Shown piece after piece: positions 18,262 to 27,444 of a DNA stretch of 64,000 nt; positions within the stretch are counted from its first letter, which is position 1; the number at the start of each line of letters is the position of its first letter. Below the pieces are notes generated by a model. The model made no database searches and was not told where the DNA came from. It saw only the letters and a program-made list of their open reading frames with translations. This DNA comes from Marivirga sericea (GTDB taxonomy: Bacteria > Bacteroidota > Bacteroidia > Cytophagales > Cyclobacteriaceae). The position numbers and the translations under genes were made by a program. The stretch is from NCBI RefSeq assembly GCF_900177665.1, contig NZ_FXAW01000001.1:62001-126000 (forward strand), given 5' to 3'.

Positions 18262-19899
18262 ATGAGAAACTTATTACTAAGCTTAATTTTAATCACGCTA
18301 CTTTTTTCTTGCAACAGTAGAGAAAAAGTGGATTCCATTTATTTTAATGGCATTGTCTATACAGTGAATAGTAACTTCGAGAAGGCAGAGGCTTTTGCGA
18401 TTAAAGATGGAAAATTTTTAGCTGTAGGTTCTTCGAAAGATATTCGAAATCAGTTTCAATCTGACGAGGAAATCGACTTGATGCAAGCGCCTGTTTACCC
18501 TGGATTTATTGACGGGCATTCACATTTTATTCGCTATGCAAAAGGCTTGCGAGAAGTTGATTTATTTGGAACTACATCCTTCAACGAATTAATTGAAAGA
18601 TTACAGCAACATGTAGAGAAATATCCTGATGAGGCTTCTTTGCTTGGTCTAGGGTGGGATCAAAATAATTGGGTTGGAAAACAATTTCCGGACAAGGATA
18701 CATTGGATTTACTATTCCCAGATAAGGTAGTGATATTGAGAAGGGTGGATGCACACGCTATTTTGACAAATCAAAAAGGCTTGGATTTGGCCGGAATTAC
18801 GGCTAATACTAAAGTGTCTGGAGGAGAAATTATATTGAAAGCGGGAAAACCAAGCGGTGTGTTGATTGACAATGCAATGGATCTGTTGACAGGCAAAATG
18901 CCTGAAATGGATGAACGCAAAAAGCGAGAATTGATTAGCCAGGCGCAAGAAAACTGCTTTTCAGTAGGGATTACTTCATTAGCTGAAGCAGGATTAGATA
19001 AATCTCAAATTGATTTACTGGATCAAATGCAGAAAGATAGTTTATTAAAGATGCGAATATATGCTATGATCAACCCTACAGCTGAAAATATGGAACACTA
19101 TTTCAGTACGGGTCATTATAAAACCAATCATTTAAATGTTCGATCTTTCAAGATCTATGGAGATGGTGCATTGGGTTCCAGAGGAGCTTGTTTATTGGCT
19201 CATTATTCCGATGATGAAGACAATTACGGCTTTTTAAGAAGCAAACCACAAGTTTTCGATAGTCTCGCTAGAATTATTTTTGCTAAGGATTTTCAGATGA
19301 ACACGCATTGCATAGGTGATTCTGCAAACAGGGCTATTACGAATATCTATGCCAAGTATTTGAAAGGTAAGAATGACAGAAGATGGAGAATTGAGCATGC
19401 TCAAGTATTAGCAGACAATGATTTTAGTAAATTTGGAGATTATAACATATTACCATCTGTGCAACCGACTCATGCCACTTCAGATATGGATTGGGCGCAT
19501 GAAAGAATAGGAGAAGAAAGAGTAAAGAATGCCTATGCCTATCAGGAGTTATTACGACAAAACGGGAAACTGGTATTGGGTTCTGATTTTCCGGTAGAAG
19601 ACATTAATCCAATCTATGGATTTCATGCCGCAGTGGCACGTCAAGATGCAGATGATTTACCCGAGGGCGGTTTCCAGCCGGAAAATTCTTTAAGTAGAGA
19701 AGAGGCGCTCAAAGGCATGACACGCTGGGCAGCTTTTGGTCAGTTCGAAGAAAAGGAAAAAGGCAGTATTGAAAAAGGCAAATTTGCTGATTTTGTGATT
19801 TTAGATCGGGATATCATGGAAGTGGCTCATGAGGAATTACGCGAGACTAAAGTTATGCAGACAAGATCGGCAGGAGAAAAAGTTTATGCGATAAAATGA
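18262..19899 (+). CDS. YtcJ-like amidohydrolase, lipoprotein
   Basis: A 545-residue metal-dependent hydrolase (amidohydrolase_3). It has a lipoprotein signal (ITLLFSCNSRE), first metal motif GFIDGHSHF, a central NTHCIGDSANRA, WRIEHAQ, and a C-terminal GSDFPVEDINP. The substrate is unknown; such proteins act on N-acyl amino acids or similar compounds in the periplasm. It overlaps the MazG gene by four bases (ATGA), starting a three-gene operon. Confidence 0.87.
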   Translation: MRNLLLSLILITLLFSCNSREKVDSIYFNGIVYTVNSNFEKAEAFAIKDGKFLAVGSSKDIRNQFQSDEEIDLMQAPVYPGFIDGHSHFIRYAKGLREVDLFGTTSFNELIERLQQHVEKYPDEASLLGLGWDQNNWVGKQFPDKDTLDLLFPDKVVILRRVDAHAILTNQKGLDLAGITANTKVSGGEIILKAGKPSGVLIDNAMDLLTGKMPEMDERKKRELISQAQENCFSVGITSLAEAGLDKSQIDLLDQMQKDSLLKMRIYAMINPTAENMEHYFSTGHYKTNHLNVRSFKIYGDGALGSRGACLLAHYSDDEDNYGFLRSKPQVFDSLARIIFAKDFQMNTHCIGDSANRAITNIYAKYLKGKNDRRWRIEHAQVLADNDFSKFGDYNILPSVQPTHATSDMDWAHERIGEERVKNAYAYQELLRQNGKLVLGSDFPVEDINPIYGFHAAVARQDADDLPEGGFQPENSLSREEALKGMTRWAAFGQFEEKEKGSIEKGKFADFVILDRDIMEVAHEELRETKVMQTRSAGEKVYAIK

Positions 19900-20234
19900 A
19901 AAAGGACCTAACGATAGCAGAAGCACAAGCGCAAGTAGATGAATGGATTAAAACTATAGGCGTACGCTATTTTAATGAGCTAACCAACATGACGATTTTA
20001 ACGGAAGAGGTGGGTGAATTGGCTCGCATTATGGCACGTAAATACGGGGAACAATCCTTTAAAGAAAGTGACAAAGGTGCTGAGCTAGGAGATGAAATGG
20101 CGGATGTTCTTTGGGTACTGATTTGCTTAGCGAATCAAACTGGGGTGGATTTAACAGAAGCTTTACAGAAGAATATTGAGAAGAAAACTAAGCGAGATAA
20201 AGATAGACACAAAGATAATGAGAAGTTGAAATGA
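19896..20234 (+). CDS. MazG-like nucleotide pyrophosphohydrolase
   Basis: A 112-residue all-helical protein with the MazG metal-binding pattern EEVGELARIM (about 32-41) and GDEMADVLWVLICLAN (about 65-80). It hydrolyses nucleoside triphosphates to monophosphates, probably cleaning up non-canonical nucleotides. It overlaps both neighbours by four bases, so it is translated with them. Confidence 0.9.
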   Translation: MKKDLTIAEAQAQVDEWIKTIGVRYFNELTNMTILTEEVGELARIMARKYGEQSFKESDKGAELGDEMADVLWVLICLANQTGVDLTEALQKNIEKKTKRDKDRHKDNEKLK

Positions 20235-21022
20235 TGAATAGGCTTTTACTTCTAATCGCAGTATCTTTTGTCGGATGCCAATCAAATACCGATGATTTAC
20301 CTACTCAAGAATTTATAGACAATGTTTTTACTTTGGAACAAAAGACCAATGCTTACGGGGATACATACTGGCAACCCGATTTGAATGAGGGGATTAGAGA
20401 AGTAGATAAATATTATACGTTTTTTAATGATAATCAGCTAGCCTTAAGTTACCTACGATGGAATTTGATCGATGAAAGATTACCTGATTCTATTAAATAT
20501 TCCATTAAGAGTTATGATGAGGTTCAGAAGAGTTTTCAAAATTTTGCGAATCAAGATCCGCAGATAGTTTCTGCTATGCAAAAGTTAATTTATCCTCAAA
20601 ATTTCAGAGATGATAAGGAGGTCAGTATTGATAGCTTAGTGGAGTTAAGTGCTAAATTGTACTATGCTCAGTCAGCTGGAGAAGGTAAGGTCGGATGGAC
20701 ATTTTGCGCTGGTAAAAGTAAATTTCCCGAAATCTATGGTGAATCTAAAAGCTATGAATCCATTGTTCTTCAAGCTCTATGTTTTCAAGCAGTATTTGAA
20801 GATGAATACTCCACTGGTCAGAATTCAGTATGGGATTTCTTTAATCAAAAAATTCCAGAAGTCTCCTCAGAGATGAATGAAATTGAATACGAAAACTATA
20901 TAGATCAAGCGAATTTATTGATGTGGGAAAAGATGTCGCAGAGTAAAGAATTACTTAATTTGATGGTGAGTTTTACTAGGCATGAAAAAGCTAAGCACTA
21001 CTTTCAGATCCGTGAAAAGTAA
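20231..21022 (+). CDS. Hypothetical lipoprotein
   Basis: A 263-residue protein with a short lipoprotein signal (LLLIAVSFVGCQS; Cys near residue 16). ATG at 20231 and ATG at 20234 are both possible starts. The body is mixed helical with Trp and Tyr, and no domain is recognised. It is the last gene of the amidohydrolase-MazG operon. Confidence 0.7.
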   Translation: MMNRLLLLIAVSFVGCQSNTDDLPTQEFIDNVFTLEQKTNAYGDTYWQPDLNEGIREVDKYYTFFNDNQLALSYLRWNLIDERLPDSIKYSIKSYDEVQKSFQNFANQDPQIVSAMQKLIYPQNFRDDKEVSIDSLVELSAKLYYAQSAGEGKVGWTFCAGKSKFPEIYGESKSYESIVLQALCFQAVFEDEYSTGQNSVWDFFNQKIPEVSSEMNEIEYENYIDQANLLMWEKMSQSKELLNLMVSFTRHEKAKHYFQIREK

Positions 21023-21074
21023 ATAGGGATTCCCCGTAGTATTATTTGTTTGAGCGTAATCATAGCGATTTGAT

Positions 21075-22433
21075 TTAAATTGCCTTCGGAAACTGCATAC
21101 TAAAACTAGTCAGCTCTCCCGGTTTTGAAACCACATTCAGTTTCCCATTATGCAATTGCATGATTTGTCGGGAAAGACTCAGCCCGATCCCGGAGCCATC
21201 TTTCTTAGTGGTAAAAAATGGAATAAATATCCTTTCAATTGCTTCTGGGACAATGCCTTGTCCGTTGTCTTCTACATTGATATAGGTATTCTTTTGTGCC
21301 ACAATCAGCTTTATGGTAATCTGTGGATTTTGGTGCGTATAAAGTGATTCGCGTGCATTTTTAATGAGGTTAATCAGGATGAGCTGAATCTGCTCCTCAT
21401 CTGCCCAAATTTCTACTTCATTCTCTGGTAATTGAAGGTCGATTTTAATGTTGGACTTATTTAGTTCTTCAGAAAGTAAGCGAGATACATACAAAATCAG
21501 TTGTTTGCTATTTACTTTTTCAAATTGCGGACTTGGTATACTAGTATAATCGCGATATGCATTGATGAAATTGATTAAGCCTCTGCTACGGTTTTCTATG
21601 GTCTTTAAGCCTAATTTCAAATCTTCTTGTGACTCTTCAGGAATCAGATAACCCTCCTTCATTTTAACGCCATCTTCACGAAGTATGTCGGTCAATGATC
21701 CCACCAAAGTTGCAATAGGCGTGATGGAGTTCATGATTTCATGACGAAGTACTTTCGTCAGATTTTGCCAGGCATCTAATTCATTTTGCTGTAATTCGGT
21801 GTAAATGTTTTGGATGGATGCAATCTTCCAATCTTTTTCCCCCATCCTGAGAATGCTGCAATTAATGGATAGTTTTATTTCACTGTTGACTTCAATTAAT
21901 TCATTTTTACCGGGTTTTAACTCTATCAATCGTTGATGTATTTCGGGTCGAGATTTCTTGATGTCGTCTAAATGTTTTATTTGAGGGGTTAAGAGCAGTT
22001 TTTTGGTCATGGTGTTGATAATACCGATCTCACCCTTGCTGTCGAACTGAATTATCCCCGTTTGGATATTCTGGAGGACTGCGGAAATGATTAAGAGATT
22101 CTGTTCTTTCTCTGCACGCGTCTGCTTAAAAGCATTGGCCACCTCATTAAAGGCAAGATTGATTTCTTTATAGGATTTTCCAAGGGAATTATCTGCTCCA
22201 AAACTAGAGGTAAAATCCGAATAGCGCACAGATTCAAGGAATCGTACCAATTTGTAATTAGTTGCATTTAGAAAACGGACCAGGCCATAAAATTGAATAA
22301 CAAGCAATCCGAGTAGAATAGTGGGGGCCAAATAATTTTGGCTTTGAAAAAGTAAATAGGCGATAAAAGCCATATTGACAAAAATAAATATCAATCGGAG
22401 AATTATTCGAAGACTAAAATGCTTAAGTATCAC
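21075..22433 (-). CDS. Membrane sensor histidine kinase (NtrB/NtrY-like)
   Basis: A 452-residue kinase. Two membrane helices lie at about 10-27 and 32-50, a PAS-like region at 105-200, and a dimerisation helix with the phospho-acceptor motif VLRHEIMNSI. The HATPase domain has NLIKNARESL, DNGQGIVPEAIERIF, FTTKKDGSGIGLSLSR. The regulator gene lies 25 bases upstream in the same operon. It probably phosphorylates that NtrC-type regulator. The signal is unknown. Confidence 0.92.
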   Translation of the reverse strand: MILKHFSLRIILRLIFIFVNMAFIAYLLFQSQNYLAPTILLGLLVIQFYGLVRFLNATNYKLVRFLESVRYSDFTSSFGADNSLGKSYKEINLAFNEVANAFKQTRAEKEQNLLIISAVLQNIQTGIIQFDSKGEIGIINTMTKKLLLTPQIKHLDDIKKSRPEIHQRLIELKPGKNELIEVNSEIKLSINCSILRMGEKDWKIASIQNIYTELQQNELDAWQNLTKVLRHEIMNSITPIATLVGSLTDILREDGVKMKEGYLIPEESQEDLKLGLKTIENRSRGLINFINAYRDYTSIPSPQFEKVNSKQLILYVSRLLSEELNKSNIKIDLQLPENEVEIWADEEQIQLILINLIKNARESLYTHQNPQITIKLIVAQKNTYINVEDNGQGIVPEAIERIFIPFFTTKKDGSGIGLSLSRQIMQLHNGKLNVVSKPGELTSFSMQFPKAI

Positions 22434-22458
22434 TTTTTAAGATGTTTAGAGGAGTGCA

Positions 22459-23847
22459 TCATAGGTCATATTTTTCTAGTCTTCTATAAAGAGAAGAGCG
22501 TGTGAGTCCCAGCTCCTTTGCAGCCTCGGTGATATTTCCAAAATTCTTATCAAGCGCTTTTCTGATGAGTAGCTTTTCTACTTCTTCTATGTTTAAGTGA
22601 TTTAAATCAAATTTTGAGTTTTTCTTATCGTCCTTATGGCTAGCATTAAAAAAGAAATCTTCCGGTTGTAAAATGCTGCTGGCACTCATGATCACAGCGC
22701 GTTCGATGCTGTGCTGCAGCTCTCGGATATTTCCCGGCCAGTCATATTTCATTAATCGGCTCAGCGCTGCCTCGCTGGCTTTGTGTACTTCCTTATTGTA
22801 TTTTTTAGCATAGGTTTTAATATAATGCTCTACCAATAATGGTAAGTCCGCTATTCTATCTCTCAGGGCAGGTAGCTGGATTTCTATCGTATTGATTCTG
22901 TACAATAGATCCTGTCGGAATTGGCCGGTTTGGATCATTTCTTGAATGGGCATATTTGTCGCGCTGATTAATCGAATATCAATATCAATTGGCGTATTAC
23001 TTCCAACACGGGTAATCCTACGGTTCTGCAGGGCCGTGAGGAGTTTAGCTTGTTGTGGGGCACTAATATTTCCAATTTCATCTAAAAACAGGGTTCCGGC
23101 CTGTGCCATTTCAAATCTTCCCGGGCGATCTTCTTTGGCATCCGTAAATGCCCCTTTTTTATGACCGAAGAGTTCGCTTTCAAATAAGGATTCCGTTACG
23201 GCTCCCAAATCAACGGTAACAAAAGCCTCTTCATCCCTATAAGAGTTTCTGTGGATTGATCTGGCAATTAATTCTTTACCCGTTCCGTTTTCACCTGTTA
23301 TTAAGATATTAGCATCCGTTCTAGCAACGCGTTTGATGGTATCAAAAACCTGTTGCATAGGCTCGCTATTGCCGATGATATCTTTAAACTGCTTATCCAG
23401 ATCAGCATAAAGCTGCTTGTGTTGAGATTTAAGGGAACTGTTTTCATTACTGACTTTCTTGAGCTTCATAGCCGAATGAAGTGTAGCCAGTAGTTTGTCA
23501 TTATCCCAAGGCTTCAATACAAAATCAGTAGCGCCTTGCTTGATGGCTTTCACGGCAGTATTTACATCACCATAAGCCGTTATCAAAACGACAATAGCAC
23601 TAGGATCGATTTCCAGTATTTTATCCAGCCAAAAGTAACCTTCCTGGCCTGTGCTGACATCAATCGTGAAATTCATGTCGAGCAGTATAAGATCGTAATT
23701 GTCAGACTGAAGCAGATGAGGGATTTTTTCCGGATTGCACTCCGTATCCACTCTAGAGAAATGCCGCTTTAGGAAAATTTTTGCAGCATTTAAAAGGTCT
23801 TGATTATCGTCAATAATAAGTAGCGTACCTGCTTTTTTCTCATTCAT
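22459..23847 (-). CDS. Sigma-54-dependent response regulator (NtrC family)
   Basis: A 462-residue activator. The receiver domain has Asp57 (LILLDMNF), with an unusual short insertion after it (DVSTGQEGYFWL). The AAA+ domain has Walker A GENGTGKE, the sigma-54 contact motif GAFTDA and FLDEIGN. A Fis-type HTH sits at the end (NITEAAKELGLTRSSLYRRL). It activates sigma-54 promoters. In many Bacteroidota such pairs accompany HlyD/MacB export genes. A near-consensus sigma-54 promoter at 45595 in this window fits that, but the link is inference. Confidence 0.94.
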   Translation of the reverse strand: MNEKKAGTLLIIDDNQDLLNAAKIFLKRHFSRVDTECNPEKIPHLLQSDNYDLILLDMNFTIDVSTGQEGYFWLDKILEIDPSAIVVLITAYGDVNTAVKAIKQGATDFVLKPWDNDKLLATLHSAMKLKKVSNENSSLKSQHKQLYADLDKQFKDIIGNSEPMQQVFDTIKRVARTDANILITGENGTGKELIARSIHRNSYRDEEAFVTVDLGAVTESLFESELFGHKKGAFTDAKEDRPGRFEMAQAGTLFLDEIGNISAPQQAKLLTALQNRRITRVGSNTPIDIDIRLISATNMPIQEMIQTGQFRQDLLYRINTIEIQLPALRDRIADLPLLVEHYIKTYAKKYNKEVHKASEAALSRLMKYDWPGNIRELQHSIERAVIMSASSILQPEDFFFNASHKDDKKNSKFDLNHLNIEEVEKLLIRKALDKNFGNITEAAKELGLTRSSLYRRLEKYDL

Positions 23848-24013
23848 TGTGTAAAAGTATTGTTCGGTTGCGATAATAAAGCCAAATAGTCAAAAGCTAT
23901 ACCGTTTTGATAAATATAATTAAAATAAAGATTATAAATGTGGAAAAAGACGGTTTAAGTCATATTGAGGCAATTTTACGGGATGCTAACACATTCATGT
24001 ATTTCACTACCAT

Positions 24014-24027
24014 GTCCGATATCGGAC
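24014..24027. repeat. GTCCGATATCGGAC palindrome
   Basis: A perfect 14-base palindrome followed by GTT. Close relatives occur at 45505-45520 and 62953-62966, also followed by GTT. It is part of the 370-base gap between the NtrC-type regulator and DUF5996 genes, which otherwise holds only the hairpin at 24085. Confidence 0.6.
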
Positions 24028-24084
24028 GTTTACGGTCAGTAGTGGACGGCTTCTTGTTTTGCACGGACTTGTATAAAACTGCGA

Positions 24085-24133
24085 GAGCTTCCCAGCTCGT
24101 GATAAAAAAATCTGGGTACGAGCTGGGAAGCTC
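24085..24133. repeat. REP hairpin, GAGCTTCCCAGCTC family, copy 1
   Basis: The arms GAGCTTCCCAGCTCGT (24085-24100) and ACGAGCTGGGAAGCTC (24118-24133) are exact reverse complements. Related copies are at 25685-25727 and, degraded, at 27394-27411. Copies 1 and 2 are followed by GTACCATC. This is typical of REP palindromes moved by RAYT-type transposases. Confidence 0.8.
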
Positions 24134-24214
24134 GTACCATCCGTGGGTGCAATTATTTTACTTTTTATCATTAACTTGACAATAAGGATTAACAAAACTA
24201 TAAACTACTTAAAT

Positions 24215-25144
24215 ATGAATAATTCAGTCAAATTGCCACAGCTGATTTATAAGGGCAACGAGCAGAAGAAAATGACCTTACATTTGTTTTTACAGATTAT
24301 AGGCAAGATTCGCTTAAAATCTACTCCACGAAAAAATCACTGGTGGTATGTTACCGAATATGTGTCCACTAAAGGCATTACCAGCGGTGCGGTGCCTTAC
24401 AATAATGGGTTGGATACTTTTGATATTCTGATCAATGTAAATGAACATCTATTAGAAGTGAGCACCAGTAAGGGTGAATTCGGAAGTTTTTCATTGCTGG
24501 GAGGAATAAGCGTAGCGGATTTCTATACCAAGCTTTTCGAAATTCTTGAGCGATTTAACATATCTATTGCTATTATTGATAAGCCTTATGATTTAAATAT
24601 TGATCAAACATTTGGTGAAATTACAGACTACCATCACTATGATGCAGCCTATACGCAAGACTTCTGGAGAACGATGCTTTGGGTAGATGGGGTATTTAAA
24701 GAATTCAGTGGTCGCTTTTATGGAAAGACTTGTCCAGTGCACCTTTACTGGCATTCCATGGATTTGGCTGTGACCCGATTCTCCGGCAGGCGAGCACCCG
24801 CTATGGCAAAGGACGCGCGCTTATCTGACAAGGATGCCTATACGCACGAATGCATAAGTTTTGGTTTTTGGGGAGGAGATGAAAATATGCAAGAACCGGC
24901 TTTCTACTCCTATACCTACCCAGCTCCGGAAGGATTGGACAAAGAGCCTTTACAACCCTCTGCCGCTCAGTGGGTGGAGAGCAATGGGAGTCCGATGGCG
25001 ATTTTAACCTACAATAATCTTTTAAAATCAGCTGACCCTTATGCTACATTACTTGATTTTATGGAATCTGCTTATACCGCTGGAGCTAAGAGAGCCAATT
25101 GGGATATTGAAGCATTGAATGTACCGAAATTAGAAAATATTTAA
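24215..25144 (+). CDS. DUF5996 family protein
   Basis: About 309 residues. The start is placed at the ATG at 24215. The segment upstream to 24143 is a hydrophobic readthrough of the intergenic region. The DUF5996 signature is clear: TLHLFLQIIGKIRLKSTPRK, HWWYVTEYVSTKG, and VHLYWHSMDLAVTRFSGR. Function unknown; soluble. It is the first gene of a tight group with YjdI and a GNAT protein, which suggests a small stress or redox-related operon. Confidence 0.85.
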   Translation: MNNSVKLPQLIYKGNEQKKMTLHLFLQIIGKIRLKSTPRKNHWWYVTEYVSTKGITSGAVPYNNGLDTFDILINVNEHLLEVSTSKGEFGSFSLLGGISVADFYTKLFEILERFNISIAIIDKPYDLNIDQTFGEITDYHHYDAAYTQDFWRTMLWVDGVFKEFSGRFYGKTCPVHLYWHSMDLAVTRFSGRRAPAMAKDARLSDKDAYTHECISFGFWGGDENMQEPAFYSYTYPAPEGLDKEPLQPSAAQWVESNGSPMAILTYNNLLKSADPYATLLDFMESAYTAGAKRANWDIEALNVPKLENI

Positions 25145-25158
25145 AATTTAACAACACT

Positions 25159-25365
25159 ATGATAACTAAAGAATATTCAAATGGTGAAGTAACCATCTTA
25201 TGGAAAGCCGAAAAAAGCATTTATGCTGGCATATGCGTCAAAACATTGCCGAAGGTTTACAATCCCAAAGATAGGCCCTGGATAAAAGTCGAAAACGCAA
25301 GTTCAGAAGAACTGATTGACCAAGTTTCAAAATGTCCTTCAGGCGCTTTAAGTATTAAGAAATAG
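25159..25365 (+). CDS. YjdI-like mono-cluster [4Fe-4S] protein
   Basis: A 68-residue protein of the YjdI family. Conserved cysteines are in YAGICVKTLP and QVSKCPSGAL; the latter is the characteristic C-P-S-G motif. It is proposed in the family to bind an iron-sulfur or divergent ferredoxin-like cluster. Its partner, a small GNAT-like acetyltransferase, follows after 7 bases, as in E. coli yjdI-yjdJ. Confidence 0.85.
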   Translation: MITKEYSNGEVTILWKAEKSIYAGICVKTLPKVYNPKDRPWIKVENASSEELIDQVSKCPSGALSIKK

Positions 25366-25372
25366 TAAGACC

Positions 25373-25657
25373 ATGACAAGAATAGAAAGAGAAGATAACG
25401 GCAAAAAAGGCCGCTTCATTATTTATGAAAATGATGAATTTGCAGGTGAGATGACCTATGTGTGGGTGGGAGAAACAAAATTCATTATTGATCATACAGG
25501 AGTTGAAGAAAATTTTAGCGGAAAAGGATTTGGAGAAAAACTGGTGATGGAAGCAGTAGAATTTGCCCGCAGTAAAGATTTGAAAATCCTGCCGCTCTGT
25601 CCTTATGCAAAAAAAGTATTTGAGAAAGACGATAGTATTCAGGATGTTCTTTCATAA
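25373..25657 (+). CDS. YjdJ-like GNAT N-acetyltransferase
   Basis: A 94-residue minimal GNAT domain. The acetyl-CoA loop reads EENFSGKGFGEKLVMEAV, and the end RSKDLKILPLCPYAKKVF is typical of the YjdJ subgroup. The substrate is unknown. It is paired with YjdI immediately upstream. Confidence 0.85.
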   Translation: MTRIEREDNGKKGRFIIYENDEFAGEMTYVWVGETKFIIDHTGVEENFSGKGFGEKLVMEAVEFARSKDLKILPLCPYAKKVFEKDDSIQDVLS

Positions 25658-25684
25658 GTGCGATTAATACAATACTGTTAGCGC

Positions 25685-25727
25685 GAGCTTCCCAGCTCGG
25701 GCTTTTTTAGCCCGAGCTGGGAAGCTC
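25685..25727. repeat. REP hairpin, GAGCTTCCCAGCTC family, copy 2
   Basis: An 18-base perfect stem: GAGCTTCCCAGCTCGGGC pairs with GCCCGAGCTGGGAAGCTC, around a TTTTTTA loop. It follows the GNAT gene and may also end transcription. It shares the CTGTTAGYGC lead-in with the degraded copy at 27394. Confidence 0.85.
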
Positions 25728-25765
25728 GTACCATCAGTGGGGGCAGTATTTGACAAATAGAAGCA

Positions 25766-26356
25766 ATGAATAAATCAATTAGTTTAGAATATAAAATAAT
25801 CAAGGAGGACATCTCCAAATACATCTCTTTGTCGGATGATGAGTTCGATTACTATTTTGGTTTATTGAAAGCTAAAAAGTTTGCTCGTAGCGAAAACCTG
25901 CTTCAAAGTGGGGATGTGTGCAAAGAAGCCTACTTTATACAATCCGGATGCATCAGATATTACAACCTAGTGGATGGCGAAGAGCAAACAGGTCAATTCT
26001 TTTTTGAAGGAAGTTGGTATAGCGATTACGATAGCTTCCTGTTTGAAAAGCCTACAACTCAAACAATTCAGGCTTTAGAAGAAACCACCGTTGCGGTACT
26101 TAGCAAAGCAGCCTTGCAAAAACTATATAAGGAAGTACCAAAATTTGAGCGTTTCGGTCGGCTCATGGCTGAAAACGCCTTCATGGGATTAAGAAAATAT
26201 ACAGAATCCCTGACCCATATCTCCGCAGAGGAAAGATACAAATTATTGATTAAGTCCCGTCCTAAAGTTATGCAGCGAGTTCCACAGCAATATATTGCCA
26301 GCTATTTGGGCATCAGGCCACAGTCCTTAAGCAGAATCCGAAAAAATTTGGAGTAG
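25766..26356 (+). CDS. Crp/Fnr family transcription regulator
   Basis: A 196-residue protein with a cyclic-nucleotide-binding-type beta barrel (LLQSGDVCKEAYFIQSGCIR, GSWYSDYDSFLF) and a short C-terminal HTH (QQYIASYLGIRPQSLSRIR). This compact form is common in Bacteroidota. The ligand is unknown. A beta-barrel envelope protein gene follows and could be its target. Confidence 0.88.
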   Translation: MNKSISLEYKIIKEDISKYISLSDDEFDYYFGLLKAKKFARSENLLQSGDVCKEAYFIQSGCIRYYNLVDGEEQTGQFFFEGSWYSDYDSFLFEKPTTQTIQALEETTVAVLSKAALQKLYKEVPKFERFGRLMAENAFMGLRKYTESLTHISAEERYKLLIKSRPKVMQRVPQQYIASYLGIRPQSLSRIRKNLE

Positions 26357-26440
26357 GCTTTCATTTCTTAACATATGTGAATTTCTGAGATAGCGAGTAG
26401 AGCTAGTTTTGTATCAATTCAACAATATAAAAGATACGAA

Positions 26441-27079
26441 ATGAAAAAGTTTATTCTACTGGCCATCTTAGCCATTTTAACAGCACAGATCATTCAAGCG
26501 CAAGATCAAAAAGTTCCCGTTTACGCTCACCTGGCAATCGGCTACGGGAATACCTTTTTTTATGGTTCTTTGGCAGAAAAAGAGACCATAAACGATGGTA
26601 GAGGTTTTGGCCGAAATCAAGGAAATACCCTAAGCACTTTTTTTTATGCAGCTCCGAAAAATTGGAACGGCCTAGGAATTGGAAGCGGAGTTAAAGGGTT
26701 CTTTGCTACCCCCAACAATGGAGGCAACAATGAGACTTACCTCTTTAATTATTACCATGTTGGGATTGGTTTAAAGTATCATCCTTTCTCTCGTCAATTT
26801 AATGAAGGTTTTTATACCAAGTTCAATTTTGGCTTTGGTCAAATGACAGAGAAAATGAAATATAACGATGAGAACCGCTTTGAACATCAGTTTGCTATTG
26901 GCAGCACCTTACTGGGTGCCATTGGTTATGCATTCCCCTTAGGGAATTCGGATAGATTTGCTTTGAATATCGATTTAGAAGCAGAATATTCGGCCCGTAG
27001 AGGAGATGTAACCGACTTAGGTGAAGATCAGGAATTTCAGAATAGCCACGTGAGCATCAATTTCGGTCTGAGTTTTTAA
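26441..27079 (+). CDS. Exported outer-membrane beta-barrel-like protein
   Basis: A 212-residue protein with signal peptide MKKFILLAILAILTAQIIQAQ. The mature chain shows alternating hydrophobic and aromatic strands (VPVYAHLAIGYGNTFFYG, FYTKFNFGFGQM) and ends in a strand finishing with Phe (HVSINFGLSF), as in outer-membrane barrels. No specific family is recognised. Confidence 0.7.
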   Translation: MKKFILLAILAILTAQIIQAQDQKVPVYAHLAIGYGNTFFYGSLAEKETINDGRGFGRNQGNTLSTFFYAAPKNWNGLGIGSGVKGFFATPNNGGNNETYLFNYYHVGIGLKYHPFSRQFNEGFYTKFNFGFGQMTEKMKYNDENRFEHQFAIGSTLLGAIGYAFPLGNSDRFALNIDLEAEYSARRGDVTDLGEDQEFQNSHVSINFGLSF

Positions 27080-27393
27080 GGGCAAAGCTTTCGGGAGGGA
27101 TTGGGAGTGACAGCATTAAATCTGTTTGTTTCCCAGCAATACTCAATAAAACTAAGTTGCAAAATATATCAGGATCTTGAGAATGAAAATACAGATACAT
27201 TTTTTTTAATTGTTGCCTTTCCTCCGTCAGCGTGAACTACCCAGATCGTGCCTAAAAAATGCCTAACTGGCAGGGAACTCAAAAGGAAATTAACTAAGGT
27301 TGAATTCGGATTTGCAAGTAAGACCACGTTGTAAAACATGGCGGGAACTGAGAGACGGCCTTTTGTTTTTACAAACTTTTACTAAGCTGTTAG

Positions 27394-27411
27394 TGCGAGC
27401 TTCCTAGCTCG
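27394..27411. repeat. Degraded GAGCTTCCTAGCTC palindrome
   Basis: GCGAGCTTCCTAGCTCGC is a near-perfect palindrome related to the hairpins at 24085 and 25685, but only a single arm pair is left. It sits about 50 bases before the 21-bp tandem array. The rest of the 27080-27390 gap shows nothing identifiable. Confidence 0.55.
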
Positions 27412-27444
27412 CACCAGCAGTTTAAGCTCGCATAAACAGTGATG

